A DNA stretch of 64,000 bases from Bradyrhizobium sp. SZCCT0231 (GCF_018130245.1 NZ_JAFCKP010000006.1:124001-188000), one strand, 5' to 3'. Counted from the first letter of the stretch, positions 27,120 through 36,602 are shown. Numbers and translations are program-made. Notes: generated by a model not told the origin, from the letters alone.

Positions 27120-28361
27120 ATGGCCGCGTATGGTCTCTACACGCACATCGCCTCGAACAAGTTTCGTTCGATGCTGCTGCTCGCCGGCCTGTTCATGCTG
27201 GTCTACGTGCTGGTCTATGCCGGTGCGCTGGTGGCCGAGGTCATCATCAATGGCAATGGCACGGTGGCCTACTATCTGAGCCGCGCCTTCGCCGACCTGC
27301 TCAAGGCCGCCCCCTTCGCGACCCTTGCGGCGATCGCCTGGATCGCGATCGCCTATTTCTTCCACCAGTCGATGATCGATGCCGTGACCGGCGGCCACGA
27401 CGTGACCCGGCAGGAAGAGCCGCGGCTCTATAATCTGCTCGAAAACCTCTGCATCTCGCGCGGCATCACCATGCCGAAGCTGAAGATCATGGAGAGCCCG
27501 GCGCTGAACGCGTTCGCGACCGGCCTCAATCCGCGGCAATATTCCATCACCGTCACCACCGGTCTCCTCGACGCGCTGAACGACAAGGAGATCGAGGCGG
27601 TGCTGGGCCACGAGCTGACCCACATCAAGAACGGCGACGTGCAGCTCATGGTGGTCGCCGTCATCATCGCCGGTGTAGTCGGCTTCTTCGGCGAATTGTT
27701 CTTCCGCCTGTTCACGAGCTTCGACTGGAGCCCGAGCTCCGGCGGCTCGTGGTCCTCGGGCTCCTCCTCGTCGTCGCGGTCGTCCTCGTCGTCGAGCGAC
27801 AGCAAGAGCTCCGGCGGCGGTGCGATCATCGTCATCATCATCGCGGTCGTGCTGATCGTGCTGGCCTGGCTGCTGTCGCAGGTGGTGAAGCTCGCGCTAT
27901 CGCGGTCGCGCGAATATCTCGCCGATGCCGGCTCGGTCGAACTGACGAAAGACCCCGACGCCATGATCTCGGCGCTGCGCAAGATCGAGGGCCGCGGCGA
28001 GCTGCCGGGCGCGACCTCGGCCGTGATGGAGCTCTGCGTCGACAATCCGCGCGAAGGCTTTGCTGACCTGTTCGCGACCCATCCTTCCGTGCAGTCCCGG
28101 GTCGACGCGCTGGTCAAGTTCGCCGGCGGCCGTGACCCCGGTCCGCTGCCGGACCCCGCTGAAGAGACGAATCGGCCCGAGACGGATCAGCCCGAGACGG
28201 AACAACCCGCGGCGCAGGCCAACCCGCTGGATCCCCAGCAGCCACTGCCGCACGGGCCGTGGAACGACGCAGCCAGCCCGGCTGGTCCGCCGCCCGTACC
28301 GGCACCAGGCCCCTCAGGAGCCCCGGCAGGCAATCCGATGGGACCGTGGGGCCGTCACTGA
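27120..28361 (+). CDS. M48-family (HtpX-like) membrane metallopeptidase
   Basis: 413 residues. Two N-terminal transmembrane helices (about 18-40 and 65-82) precede the peptidase, with 'VLGHELTHIKNGD' giving HExxH at 164-168 and the third ligand in 'SREYLADAGSVELT'. A Ser-rich low-complexity insert (about 202-240) sits between two further hydrophobic helices, and the last ~60 residues are Pro/Glu-rich ('PETDQPETEQPAAQ'), both unusual relative to E. coli HtpX. HtpX-type enzymes degrade damaged membrane proteins. It is cotranscribed with lemA. Confidence 0.93.
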   Translation: MAAYGLYTHIASNKFRSMLLLAGLFMLVYVLVYAGALVAEVIINGNGTVAYYLSRAFADLLKAAPFATLAAIAWIAIAYFFHQSMIDAVTGGHDVTRQEEPRLYNLLENLCISRGITMPKLKIMESPALNAFATGLNPRQYSITVTTGLLDALNDKEIEAVLGHELTHIKNGDVQLMVVAVIIAGVVGFFGELFFRLFTSFDWSPSSGGSWSSGSSSSSRSSSSSSDSKSSGGGAIIVIIIAVVLIVLAWLLSQVVKLALSRSREYLADAGSVELTKDPDAMISALRKIEGRGELPGATSAVMELCVDNPREGFADLFATHPSVQSRVDALVKFAGGRDPGPLPDPAEETNRPETDQPETEQPAAQANPLDPQQPLPHGPWNDAASPAGPPPVPAPGPSGAPAGNPMGPWGRH

Positions 28362-28569
28362 GGACGTGATTTCCCGCTACATAGGGCGTGTTTCCCAGTG
28401 ATCGGGAAAAACCTCGGGAATTGCCGTAACTGGGGCCTACGGAATTGAATTCTCCCTTGTTTCTGCCATGTTCGCGCCCAACAGCAGACTTGGGACGTCT
28501 TTTGGGACATCGATTTGGGGCCCGGCCGATTGCGACCTCGCGATCGGGGGCGCGCGTTAGGGGACAGCA

Positions 28570-29322
28570 ATGGCAAAGCCGGCAGTGGTTGTGGTGGGCG
28601 CGGACAAGGGCGGGGTCGGCAAGACCACGGTGTCGCGGACCTTGCTCGATTATTTCTCAGCCAACAACGTGCCGACGCGCGCGTTCGACACGGAGTCTCC
28701 GCGCGGAACCCTGAGGCGCTTCCACCCCGACATCACCGAGATCGTCGACATGACGACCACGGCCGACCAGATGAAGATCTTCGACACGCTCAACACCGTG
28801 AGCCCGTCGGTGACCGTGATCGACGTTCGGGCCGGCCTGCTCTCGCCGGCCCTCGCCTCGCTCCGCGACATCGGCTTCCTCGATGCCGCCAAGGCCGGCC
28901 AGATCACCTTTGCGGTGTTCCACATCCTCGGACCCTCGATCGCCTCGCTGGAGGAGATCGCCGAGACCGCCGGCTTCATGGGCGGCGCGAAATACTTCCT
29001 GGTGAAGAACTTCATCAACGACACCCAGTTCTTCCAGTGGGACCAGGCTACCTACAATTCCTACTTCCACCGCATCAAGGACGCGACCGAGCTGACCATC
29101 CCCAAGCTCAACGAAATGGCCTACGAGCAGGTCGAGGTGTCTTCCGTCCCGTTCCTGAAATTCGTCGCCAACAAGGGCATCAACGACGATGCCGCCAACT
29201 ATTCGTTCGTGCTGCGCGGCTATGTCCGGCACTGGCTGGCGAACGTCTGGAGCGAGTTCGACCGCATCCGCCTGACCGACATCGTCGGTTCGAAGCCGGT
29301 GACCCGCAACAGCGAAAAATAG
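28570..29322 (+). CDS. ParA/MinD-like P-loop ATPase
   Basis: 250 residues. A deviant Walker A 'ADKGGVGKTTVSRTLLDYF' (K13-G-G-V-G-K18-T-T) marks the SIMIBI ParA/MinD class; the signature Lys (K13) is present. The switch region is less typical, with 'VTVIDVRAGLLSPAL' in the Walker B position. No ParB, parS-like repeat or partner is adjacent, so partition or positioning is unproven. It is followed 62 bp later by a second P-loop protein of similar size and orientation, probably a pair. The 208-bp region upstream holds the inverted repeat TTTCCC-N7-GGGAAA (28391-28409). Confidence 0.82.
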   Translation: MAKPAVVVVGADKGGVGKTTVSRTLLDYFSANNVPTRAFDTESPRGTLRRFHPDITEIVDMTTTADQMKIFDTLNTVSPSVTVIDVRAGLLSPALASLRDIGFLDAAKAGQITFAVFHILGPSIASLEEIAETAGFMGGAKYFLVKNFINDTQFFQWDQATYNSYFHRIKDATELTIPKLNEMAYEQVEVSSVPFLKFVANKGINDDAANYSFVLRGYVRHWLANVWSEFDRIRLTDIVGSKPVTRNSEK

Positions 29323-29384
29323 TTGCGGACCCCGAGCGGATACGGCTGGATTGGGCGACGAGTTCGCTCAAATAATAGCCTGCA

Positions 29385-30053
29385 ATGTCCGCGACCCCCG
29401 TCTACATCATCTGCTCGCCCCGCCCGCAGGTCGGCAAGACCCTGCTGGCGCGGCTGCTCGCCGAATTCCTGCTGCTCAAGAACGGCAACGTCGCGGCCTT
29501 CGACGTCAACCTGAAGGAGCCGTCGCTGCTGGATTACCTGCCGAAGATCACCGAGACCGCCGACGTGATCGACACCTACGGCAAGATGCAGCTGATGGAC
29601 CGCGTCATCGTTGATGACGGGCTCGCCAAGGTCATCGACCTCGGTTTCCACGCCTTTGACGAGTTCTTCAAGATGACCGACGAGATCGGTCTCCTCAAGG
29701 AAGCCGCGCGCCGCCATGTCGCACCGCAGATCCTGTTCGTCGCCGACACCGACCGCGTCTCGGCCCGCGCCCATGAGATGCTGCGCGGGCAGATCCCGCG
29801 GATGAACCTGATCACGGTCGACAACGAATATGTCGTGCGCGGCGAGCTGCCCGCCGCGATGGCGGGCGGCCGCCTGTTCCGCCTGCCCGCGCTGCCGGGC
29901 TTCTTGAAAACCTATATCGACCGGCTGACCTTCTCCTTCACCGGCTATCTGCGCCAGGAGAAGGACTCCTCGACAGAGCTGCACCAATGGACGCGGCGCA
30001 ATTACATCGCCTTCCGGGAGCTGGAGCTCAGCCTGATCCTGCAGCGGTCGTAG
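29385..30053 (+). CDS. Second P-loop NTPase with atypical Walker A
   Basis: 222 residues. The N-terminus 'VYIICSPRPQVGKTLLARLLAEFLLL' reads as a P-loop in which the first Gly of GxxxxGK is lost (PRPQVGKT); strand 2 'NVAAFDVNLKEPSLLDYLP' mirrors the corresponding part of the upstream ATPase. The C-terminal part has 'RRNYIAFRELELSLILQRS'. The two genes look like diverged relatives or a functional pair. I recognise no named family; the cytoplasmic ATPase role is inferred. Confidence 0.72.
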   Translation: MSATPVYIICSPRPQVGKTLLARLLAEFLLLKNGNVAAFDVNLKEPSLLDYLPKITETADVIDTYGKMQLMDRVIVDDGLAKVIDLGFHAFDEFFKMTDEIGLLKEAARRHVAPQILFVADTDRVSARAHEMLRGQIPRMNLITVDNEYVVRGELPAAMAGGRLFRLPALPGFLKTYIDRLTFSFTGYLRQEKDSSTELHQWTRRNYIAFRELELSLILQRS

Positions 30054-30076
30054 GCTGAATTCCCGGGCGATATCCC

Positions 30077-30616
30077 TCAGTGCCCCTCGAACGTCATCAG
30101 CGTGCGCACCGGCACGTCCATGGCGCGCAGCTTGGCGGCGCCGCCGAGCTCGGGCAGGTCGATGATGAAGCAGGCGGCGACGACGTTGGCGCCGATCTGG
30201 CGGAGCAGCTTCACCGCGCCCTCGGCGGTGCCGCCGGTGGCGATGAGGTCGTCGACCAGGATGACGCGCTCGCCGGGTTGGATCGCGTCGACATGCATCT
30301 CCATCTCGTCGATGCCGTATTCGAGCGAGTAGGCGATGCGCACGGTGGTGTGCGGCAGCTTGCCCTTCTTGCGGATCGGCACGAAGCCGGCGGAGAGCTG
30401 ATGCGCCACCGCGCCGCCGATGATGAACCCACGCGCTTCCATGCCGGCGACCTTGTCGATCTTGTTGCCGGCCCAGGGATTGACGAGCTCGTCCACCGCG
30501 CGGCGGAACGCGCGCGCGTCCGCGAGCAGGGTCGTGATGTCGCGGAACATGATCCCCGGCTTGGGATAGTCGGGAATGGTACGGACGCTCGCCTTGATGT
30601 CGTGGTCAAAAGTCAT
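30077..30616 (-). CDS. apt: Adenine phosphoribosyltransferase
   Basis: 179 residues, the standard Apt length. '[34 protein letters not shown]' is the family N-terminus, '[32 protein letters not shown]' the base and flexible-loop region, and '[22 protein letters not shown]' the PRPP-binding motif. It converts adenine and PRPP to AMP. It lies 9 bp downstream of trpE(G) in the same orientation, so it may be cotranscribed; both draw on the PRPP/nucleotide economy. Confidence 0.95.
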   Translation of the reverse strand: MTFDHDIKASVRTIPDYPKPGIMFRDITTLLADARAFRRAVDELVNPWAGNKIDKVAGMEARGFIIGGAVAHQLSAGFVPIRKKGKLPHTTVRIAYSLEYGIDEMEMHVDAIQPGERVILVDDLIATGGTAEGAVKLLRQIGANVVAACFIIDLPELGGAAKLRAMDVPVRTLMTFEGH

Positions 30617-30625
30617 TCGTGCCTC

Positions 30626-32791
30626 TCAATTGACCGGCGCATCCAGCCGGAACGCGTTTTCGACAATACGCAAGCCCACCTCGCCGCCGAGCGACATCAG
30701 CGATTCCGGGTGGAATTGCACGCCGGCGACCGGCAGGGTCTTGTGCTCCAGCGCCATGGCGACGCCATCCTCGGTGCTGGCGGTGACGCTCAACACCTCC
30801 GGCATGCTGTCGCGCTCGACATAGAGCGAGTGATAGCGGCCGATGACGATCTCGTTCGGCAGGTTGCGCATCAGGCGGCCGCCGCGGACCTGGACCCGCG
30901 AGGGCCGGCCGTGGGCGGGATGGGTGAGCTGGCCGAGCTCGCCGCCGAAATATTCGCCGATCGCCTGCACGCCGAGGCAGACGCCGAACACCGGCAGCTT
31001 CTGCGCCAGCGCCGCATCGATGGTCTTCTTGATCCCGAAATCCTCAGGGCGCCCGGGGCCGGGCGACAGCACCAGCAAATCCCACCTCTTCTGCTTGAGC
31101 ATGTCGAGCGCATGCACATAGCGGACCACGGTGACACTGGCGCCGACCTGGCGGAAATAGTCGGCGAGCATGTGCACGAAGCTGTCGTCGTGGTCGATCA
31201 GCAGCACCTGCTTGCCCGAGCCGGTGGCATCGGGGGCAAAGGTCGAGAGCGGCTTCGGCGGATCGCCGCGCAGCGCCTGGAACAGGGCAGCGGCCTTGAC
31301 CTGGCACTCGCGGTCTTCCGCGGCGGGATCGGAGTCGAACAGGCAGGTGGCGCCGACGCGCACCTCTGCCAGACCATCCTTCATGCGGATGGTGCGGATG
31401 GTGAGGCCGGTGTTGATGCTGCCGTCGAAATTCACCGCGCCGATCGCACCGGCATACCAGCGCCGCGGCGAGCGCTCGTGATCCTCGACGAACTGCATCG
31501 CCCAGAGCTTCGGCGCACCTGTGACGGTGACCGCCCAAGCGTGGGTGAGGAAGGCATCGAGCGCGTCGAAGCCGGGGCGCAGCATGCCCTCGACGTGATC
31601 GACGGTGTGGAACAGCTTTGAGTAAGTCTCGATCTGGCGGCGCGCCAGGACCTTGATGGTACCGGGCACGCAGACGCGCGCCTTGTCGTTGCGGTCGACG
31701 TCGGTGCACATGTTGAGCTCGAACTCGTCCTTCTCCGAATTAAGGAGCTGGCGGATCTGCTCGGCATCGCCGATCGCGTCGCTGCCGCGCGCGATCGTGC
31801 CCGAGATCGGGCAGGTCTCGACGCGGCGGCCATCCGAGCGCACGAACATTTCCGGCGAAGCCGAGACCAGAAACTCGCCCTCGCCGAGATTCATCAGCGC
31901 GCCATAGGGCGACGGGTTGATGACGCAGAGGCGCTGGAACACTTCCGCCGGCGAGCGGTCGCAGGGCTCGGCGAACAGCTGGCCGGGCACGGCCTCGAAC
32001 AGATCGCCCCGCGCGAAGGCGGCGCGCGCGGTCTCGACGGTGGCCTGATATTCACCGGGCGCGTGATCGGCAAAGCCCTGGCGCGGCGTCTTCAGGTATG
32101 GGCTGTCGGCGGTCTCGCGCGGCAGGCCTTCGGTCGACTTCCCCTTCCAGGCGAAATCGTAAGCGAGCACCACGCCGCGGCCGGTGGCGCGATCATAGGC
32201 CAGCAGGCGATCGGGCACGTACAGCACGATGTCGCGCTGGTCAGCCTCGCGCGGGCGCTTCTGCACGAGGTCCTCGATCTGGAAGACGAGGTCGTAGGCG
32301 AAGGCGCCGAACAGGCCGAGCAGGCCGTCATCATTGGCGGAGAAGGCGGCGACGAGATCGCGCACCAGCGACATCACGCTGGCACGCCGCGTGCGCTGGT
32401 CCTCCTCGACCGGGGCATCGCCGCGGATGATGTGGCCGGCCAAACGCGTCGCGGTCCTCTCGGAGATGACCACGCAGGGCTCGCGCAGAACCTCGGTGAG
32501 GAAGGCGATCAGCACCTGGCCGCGCTCGTTCAGCGCTTCCAGCTTGAAATTGACGCCTGATGTCTCGAGCTTGAGCGGCGGGTCGGAAAAGCCGAGGTCG
32601 AAGCTTTCGTAACGGCCGGGCACGGTCGTGCCTGAGGACAGCACCACGCCGCGGCGGCGGTCGAGCAGGCTCACGAGATCGTCGAGCCTGTTGGCGCCGC
32701 CGGTGAACTGCTCGGCCACGCGCGTGATCGCAAGACCCGCGCGGGTCACGTAGTCGCTTCTGGCCGGAAGGGCAAAGACTGTCCTGTTCAT
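30626..32791 (-). CDS. trpE: Fused anthranilate synthase TrpE(G)
   Basis: 721 residues: a chorismate-utilising TrpE part (about 1-510; 'SPEMFVRSDGRRVETCPISGTIARG' and 'DVDRNDKARVCVPGTIKVLARRQIETYSKLFHTVDHVEG') joined to a TrpG glutamine amidotransferase (about 525-721; 'LLVLSPGPGRPEDFGIKKT', nucleophile in 'FGVCLGVQAIGEYFGG', His/Glu in 'GVQFHPESLMS'). The fusion is the known rhizobial trpE(G) form and makes anthranilate from chorismate and glutamine. The start codon ATG 32791 has 'GAGGACGAC' upstream. A Trp-codon leader lies about 115 nt before the start. Confidence 0.97.
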   Translation of the reverse strand: MNRTVFALPARSDYVTRAGLAITRVAEQFTGGANRLDDLVSLLDRRRGVVLSSGTTVPGRYESFDLGFSDPPLKLETSGVNFKLEALNERGQVLIAFLTEVLREPCVVISERTATRLAGHIIRGDAPVEEDQRTRRASVMSLVRDLVAAFSANDDGLLGLFGAFAYDLVFQIEDLVQKRPREADQRDIVLYVPDRLLAYDRATGRGVVLAYDFAWKGKSTEGLPRETADSPYLKTPRQGFADHAPGEYQATVETARAAFARGDLFEAVPGQLFAEPCDRSPAEVFQRLCVINPSPYGALMNLGEGEFLVSASPEMFVRSDGRRVETCPISGTIARGSDAIGDAEQIRQLLNSEKDEFELNMCTDVDRNDKARVCVPGTIKVLARRQIETYSKLFHTVDHVEGMLRPGFDALDAFLTHAWAVTVTGAPKLWAMQFVEDHERSPRRWYAGAIGAVNFDGSINTGLTIRTIRMKDGLAEVRVGATCLFDSDPAAEDRECQVKAAALFQALRGDPPKPLSTFAPDATGSGKQVLLIDHDDSFVHMLADYFRQVGASVTVVRYVHALDMLKQKRWDLLVLSPGPGRPEDFGIKKTIDAALAQKLPVFGVCLGVQAIGEYFGGELGQLTHPAHGRPSRVQVRGGRLMRNLPNEIVIGRYHSLYVERDSMPEVLSVTASTEDGVAMALEHKTLPVAGVQFHPESLMSLGGEVGLRIVENAFRLDAPVN

Positions 32792-32843
32792 GTCGTCCTC
32801 TTACGAAACTTGCCGAGGGAACGCCACACAGGACAAACGATCA

Positions 32844-32867
32844 GGCCGCCGCACTGCGTTGGCGACC
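32844..32867 (-). promoter_or_regulatory. Candidate attenuator hairpin of trpE(G)
   Basis: On the minus strand GGTCGCC-N10-GGCGGCC (32867 down to 32844) forms a 7-bp stem with one G-U pair, followed by a weak T-rich stretch 'tgatcgtttg'. An alternative upstream hairpin CGATTT-N8-AAATCG lies between it and the leader peptide, and CACCTC/GAGGTG pairs across the leader stop. The set fits an attenuation switch. Confidence 0.5.
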
Positions 32868-32906
32868 TCAGACGATTTTGGAAAGGAAATCGCACCGGCC
32901 ACCTCG

Positions 32907-32954
32907 TCAGGAGGTGCGCCACCAAAGACGGGCTGGGCGGACGGCGGTGCTCAT
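32907..32954 (-). CDS. trpL: trp leader peptide TrpL with tandem Trp codons
   Basis: The 15-codon frame ATG (32954) to TGA (32907) encodes MSTAVRPARLWWRTS, with two adjacent Trp codons followed by an Arg codon and a stop. It lies about 115 nt upstream of trpE(G), in the same orientation. Rhizobial trpE(G) genes are known to be regulated by translation-coupled attenuation through such a peptide. The peptide is too small for gene finders; the tandem Trp, position and downstream pairing segments support it. Ribosome stalling at the Trp codons should favour the antiterminated form. Confidence 0.8.
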   Translation of the reverse strand: MSTAVRPARLWWRTS

Positions 32955-33054
32955 GGGCGGGATACTCACCATGGCACGGGGGCGGCGTCAAGGGCGGCCG
33001 GGCCCCGACGCTGCCCGTACAGATGGCTCGCCGGCAGCGAGATCGAGTCTCGGA

Positions 33055-33357
33055 TCAGACCAGCTCGTCCGGTTTCGGCACATCGCGCCGCCCGTGACGC
33101 ACGTGGATGACCTCCAGCGCGTCATTGGTGACGCGGTAATAGATCAGGTACGGAAACGGGACGATCGGAAAGACTCGAACTCCGGCCATATCAGTCGCAC
33201 GCCCCAGGCCCGGATACTTCGCAAGCAACTGGCTGGCGGACCGGATGCGCCTCACAACTGCGCTGGCAGCGCGCCTGTCGTGATCCGAGATATATTCGTG
33301 AATTCCGTTGATATCAGTGCGGGCACGCCGGGCGTACCGAAGCTTCACAGCCCGCAC
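33055..33357 (-). CDS. ParE/RelE-type toxin
   Basis: 100 residues: 'VKLRYARRARTDINGIHEYISDHDRRAASAVVRRIRSASQLLAKYPGLGRATDMAGVRVFPIVPFPYLIYYRVTNDALEVIHVRHGRRD', the ParE toxin consensus with the C-terminal 'YLIYYRV....VIHVRHGRRD'. The ParE/RelE families poison gyrase or the ribosome; which applies cannot be told. It overlaps the antitoxin frame by 13 nt. Stop at the right position for the family (about 95-105 aa). Confidence 0.92.
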   Translation of the reverse strand: MRAVKLRYARRARTDINGIHEYISDHDRRAASAVVRRIRSASQLLAKYPGLGRATDMAGVRVFPIVPFPYLIYYRVTNDALEVIHVRHGRRDVPKPDELV

Positions 33358-33572
33358 TTCTTCCAGAGCGCAGCCATTTCCTCGTCGGTCGCGAACTCGC
33401 CGCGCTCGGCCTGTCCAAGCCCCTCAAGCACGGCCGCGCGATGGTCATCAGGCACGACGAACAGAACGTCGTCGTTGGCGACGATCTGTTCGAGCACCTC
33501 GGCGACATAGGCTTGCCGATCTTCCGGCAGCCTTCTCACCTTCTCGATCACATCTTCCAAGTCCTTGGTCAT
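33345..33572 (-). CDS. Antitoxin of the ParE-type pair
   Basis: 75 residues from ATG 33572 ('MTKDLEDVIEKVRRLPEDRQAYVAEVLEQIVAN'), a predicted helical dimerisation region followed by an acidic, poorly ordered tail ending 'ATDEEMAALWKKCGL'. This architecture and its antitoxin-first overlap (13 nt) with the toxin identify it as the partner; the family cannot be named with certainty. It probably represses its own promoter, although no clear palindrome was seen upstream. Confidence 0.82.
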   Translation of the reverse strand: MTKDLEDVIEKVRRLPEDRQAYVAEVLEQIVANDDVLFVVPDDHRAAVLEGLGQAERGEFATDEEMAALWKKCGL

Positions 33573-33615
33573 GGACGGAATATACACCACTTGGGTACTG
33601 AAAACGACCCGTTCC

Positions 33616-34290
33616 CTAGCCCAGATGCTTCCTGAAAAACTCCGTCGCCCTGCCCCAGGCGAGCTCGGCGGCTTCACGGTCGTGCACGGCCTGGCGCTGC
33701 TCGTTGACGAAGGCGTGCTCGGCGTCATAGCGGAATAGTTCGAGCGACTTGCCGGCGGCCTTCATGGCCTTTTCGAAGCCGCCCACCAGCTCCGGCGTGC
33801 ACCAATCGTCCTTGTTGGCGAAATGGGCCTGGAGCGGGATCTTGACGTCGGCGGGCTTGGCCGCCTGCTCCGGCGGAATGCCGTAGAAGACGACGCCGGC
33901 CGCGAGCTCCGGGATCTTGGTCGCGCCGATGATGGTGACGGCACCGCCGAGGCAGAAGCCGGTTAGCCCGACCTTGGCGCCATTGCGCGACAGGTATTGC
34001 GTGGCGCCGCGCACGGTCTGCGTGGTCGCGTCCATGAAGTCGAGCGAGTTCATCTCCTTGTTGGCGCTCTCCGTGTCGTGATACGGCACCACCTTGCCCT
34101 TGTAGAGATCGGGCGCCAGCGCATCGAAGCCGGCGAGCGCGAAGCGATCGCACAGGCCCTTGATCTGATCCGACAGGCCCCACCATTCCTGGATCACGAC
34201 CACGCCCGGCGCGTTGCCGCGCGCGGCATTGGCGAGATAGCCCGAGGCGTCCTTGCCGTCCGGGCGCTTGAAGGTGATGGTGGTTCCCAT
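33616..34290 (-). CDS. Dienelactone hydrolase family protein
   Basis: 224 residues from ATG 34290, with 'GGAGG' 9 bp upstream. Motifs: 'GVVVIQEWWGLSDQIKGLCDRFALAGFDALAPDLYKG' (dienelactone hydrolase strand and helix), nucleophile 'VGLTGFCLGGAVTI' (G-x-C-x-G-G), and Asp/His region 'FANKDDWCTPE' and 'YDAEHAFVNE'. The Cys nucleophile is the DLH mark. It hydrolyses lactones or esters, substrate unknown. Two bracketing elements, a repeat and the toxin-antitoxin pair, isolate it. Confidence 0.92.
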   Translation of the reverse strand: MGTTITFKRPDGKDASGYLANAARGNAPGVVVIQEWWGLSDQIKGLCDRFALAGFDALAPDLYKGKVVPYHDTESANKEMNSLDFMDATTQTVRGATQYLSRNGAKVGLTGFCLGGAVTIIGATKIPELAAGVVFYGIPPEQAAKPADVKIPLQAHFANKDDWCTPELVGGFEKAMKAAGKSLELFRYDAEHAFVNEQRQAVHDREAAELAWGRATEFFRKHLG

Positions 34291-34368
34291 GGTGTCCTCC
34301 GGTGAGTTTCTGGGGAGCGGTCGAGGGTATTTTGGCCGGTGGGAGCGGGCGGCGCAATCCACACTCTC

Positions 34369-34473
34369 GTCATTCCGGGGCGATGCGTCAGCATCGAGCC
34401 CGGAATCCATTCATCCACCAACTCTGTCGCGCGATGGATTCCGGGCTCGCGCTATCGCGCGCCCCGGAATGAC
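34369..34473. repeat. Dispersed palindromic repeat, copy 2
   Basis: Arms GTCATTCCGGGGC (34369-34381) and GCCCCGGAATGAC (34461-34473), the same outer arms as at 9634-9737 and 63289-63389, with 'gcccggaatccat' / 'atggattccgggc' inside. Confidence 0.9.
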
Positions 34474-34478
34474 GAAGC

Positions 34479-34507
34479 AAAAAAAGCCCCCTTGCGGGGG
34501 CTTTTTC
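34479..34507 (-). terminator. Bidirectional terminator after fbcH
   Basis: GCCCCC-TTGC-GGGGGC flanked by AAAAAA on the left and TTTTT on the right (34479-34507), 23 bp beyond the fbcH stop. The T-run occurs on both strands, so it can terminate fbcFH and anything approaching from the other side. Confidence 0.9.
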
Positions 34508-34529
34508 ATCTCGTCTCGTCTTGCGCCGC

Positions 34530-36602
34530 TCAGTGCGAGTCGGCCCAGACCTTCTTCTTGGTGAAGTACATCAGGCCCGCGAAGATGATCAGGAACACAA
34601 ACACCTGGAAGCCGAGGCGCTTGCGCGCTTCCATGTGCGGTTCGGCGGTCCACATCAGGAACGTGGTGACGTCCTTGGCGTACTGGGCGACCGTGGCCGG
34701 CGAGCCGTCGTCGTAGGTTACCTGGCCGTCGCTGAGCGGCTTCGGCATCTTGATGGCGTGACCCGGGAAGTACTTGTTGTAGTAGGACCCCTCCGGGATG
34801 GTGACGCCCTCCGGCACCTTCTCCTCATAACCCTGGAGCACCGCGGTGACATAGTCGGGCCCCTGCTCCTGGTACTGGGTGAAGAAGTCGAAGATGAACC
34901 AGGGGAAGCCGCGCTTGTAGGAGCGCGCCTTAGTGATCAGGGACAGGTCGGGCGGCGCCGCACCGCCGTTCGCCGCACGCGCGGCCTGCTCGTTCGGGAA
35001 TGGCGAGGGGAAATAATCCGCCGCCCGGCCCGGACGCTCGAACATGTCACCCGCATCGTTCGGACCGTCCTTGACCTTGTAGTCCGATGCGAAGGCGGCC
35101 GCCTGCGCCACCGAATAGCCGGGCCCGCCGGGCTCGGCGAGGTTGCGGAAGGCGATATAGGACAGGCCGTGGCAGCTGGCGCAGACCTCCTTGTAGACCT
35201 TCAGGCCGCGCTGCAGCGCGCCGCGGTCAAACGTGCCGAAAGGGCCTGAGAACGACCATTTGTTGCCCGGAGGCGAGTCGCTGCCTTCAGACGCTTTCGC
35301 GCTGTCGATCGAGCCCGCGAACAATGATCCGGCCAGCGCCAGCATGATCGCGGTCGAGACCATCGGCGTCGACCTGCTCCCGGTTTTGGCCAGGACTGCA
35401 TCCGAAATCGAGTTCGGCACCGGCCGCGGCTTCTCGATGCGCGCGAGCAGCGGCAGCACGATCAGGAAGTAGGCGAAGTAGCAGACCGTCAGAACCCGGC
35501 CGGCAACGACGTAGATGCCTTCCGGCGGCTGCGCGCCGAGATAGCCGAGCAGGATGCAGACCACGACGAAGATCCAGAAGAACTGCTTGGCGAGCGGACG
35601 GTACTTCGACGACCTGGTCCTGGCGCTGTCGAGCCAGGGCAGGAAGCACAGGATGATGATCGCCCCGAACATCGCGATGACGCCCGCGAGCTTGTTCGGG
35701 ATCGAGCGCAGGATCGCGTAGAACGGCAGGTAATACCATTCCGGAACGATGTGCGGCGGCGTCACGCCCGGGTTCGCCGGAATGTAGTTGTCGGCGTCGC
35801 CGAGATAGTTCGGCATGTAGAAGATGAACCAGGCGTACAGCAGCAGGAAGCAGGAAACGCCGAACATGTCCTTGATGGTCGCATGCGGCGTGAACGGCAC
35901 CGTGTCCTTTTCCGTCTTCGGCTCGACCCCGTCAGGATTGTTCTGGCCGGCGACGTGCAGCGCCCAGACGTGCAGCACGACGACGCCCGCGATCACGAAC
36001 GGCAGGAGATAGTGCAGCGAGAAGAAGCGGTTCAGCGTCGGGTTGCCGACCGAATAACCGCCCCACAGCAGCGTCACGATGCTCTCGCCGACATAGGGAA
36101 TGGCGGAGAACAGATTGGTGATGACGGTGGCGCCCCAGAAGCTCATCTGGCCCCACGGCAGCACGTAGCCCATGAAGCCGGTCGCCATCATCAGGAGGTA
36201 GATGATGACGCCGAGGATCCACAGCACCTCGCGCGGCTCCTTGTACGACCCGTAATAAAGGCCGCGGAACATATGGACATAGACGGCGACGAAGAACATC
36301 GAGGCACCGACCGCGTGCATGTTGCGCAGCAGCCAGCCGTAGTTGACGTCGCGGACGATCAGCTCGACCGACTTGAAGGCGAGATCGGCATTCGGCGTGT
36401 AGTGCATCGCCAGGATCACGCCGGTCAGGATCTGCATCCCCAGCATGAAGGAGAGAATGGCGCCGAAGGTCCACCAATAGTTCAGGTTGCGCGGGGTGGG
36501 ATAGGCCACGAAGGAGGAGTGCATGAGACCAAAGATCGGCAGACGCCGCTCGATCCATTGCAGGGCCGGATTGCTCGGCTGGTAGTCGGATGGTCCGCTC
36601 AT
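34530..36602 (-). CDS. fbcH: Fused cytochrome b/c1 precursor of the bc1 complex
   Basis: 690 residues. Residues 1 to about 395 are cytochrome b: haem ligands H96 and H197-198 region ('NMHAVGAS', 'SLHYLLP'), H110 ('VYVHMFRG') and H211 ('VLHVWALH'), and the Qo-site 'PEWYY' at 287. An internal signal-like hydrophobic segment (about 413-438) precedes cytochrome c1 with the haem-binding CASCH at 474-478 ('[16 protein letters not shown]') and a C-terminal anchor (about 667-684). Such fused precursors, cleaved into b and c1, are known in Bradyrhizobium. It transfers electrons from quinol to cytochrome c, and shares the operon with fbcF. Confidence 0.97.
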   Translation of the reverse strand: MSGPSDYQPSNPALQWIERRLPIFGLMHSSFVAYPTPRNLNYWWTFGAILSFMLGMQILTGVILAMHYTPNADLAFKSVELIVRDVNYGWLLRNMHAVGASMFFVAVYVHMFRGLYYGSYKEPREVLWILGVIIYLLMMATGFMGYVLPWGQMSFWGATVITNLFSAIPYVGESIVTLLWGGYSVGNPTLNRFFSLHYLLPFVIAGVVVLHVWALHVAGQNNPDGVEPKTEKDTVPFTPHATIKDMFGVSCFLLLYAWFIFYMPNYLGDADNYIPANPGVTPPHIVPEWYYLPFYAILRSIPNKLAGVIAMFGAIIILCFLPWLDSARTRSSKYRPLAKQFFWIFVVVCILLGYLGAQPPEGIYVVAGRVLTVCYFAYFLIVLPLLARIEKPRPVPNSISDAVLAKTGSRSTPMVSTAIMLALAGSLFAGSIDSAKASEGSDSPPGNKWSFSGPFGTFDRGALQRGLKVYKEVCASCHGLSYIAFRNLAEPGGPGYSVAQAAAFASDYKVKDGPNDAGDMFERPGRAADYFPSPFPNEQAARAANGGAAPPDLSLITKARSYKRGFPWFIFDFFTQYQEQGPDYVTAVLQGYEEKVPEGVTIPEGSYYNKYFPGHAIKMPKPLSDGQVTYDDGSPATVAQYAKDVTTFLMWTAEPHMEARKRLGFQVFVFLIIFAGLMYFTKKKVWADSH

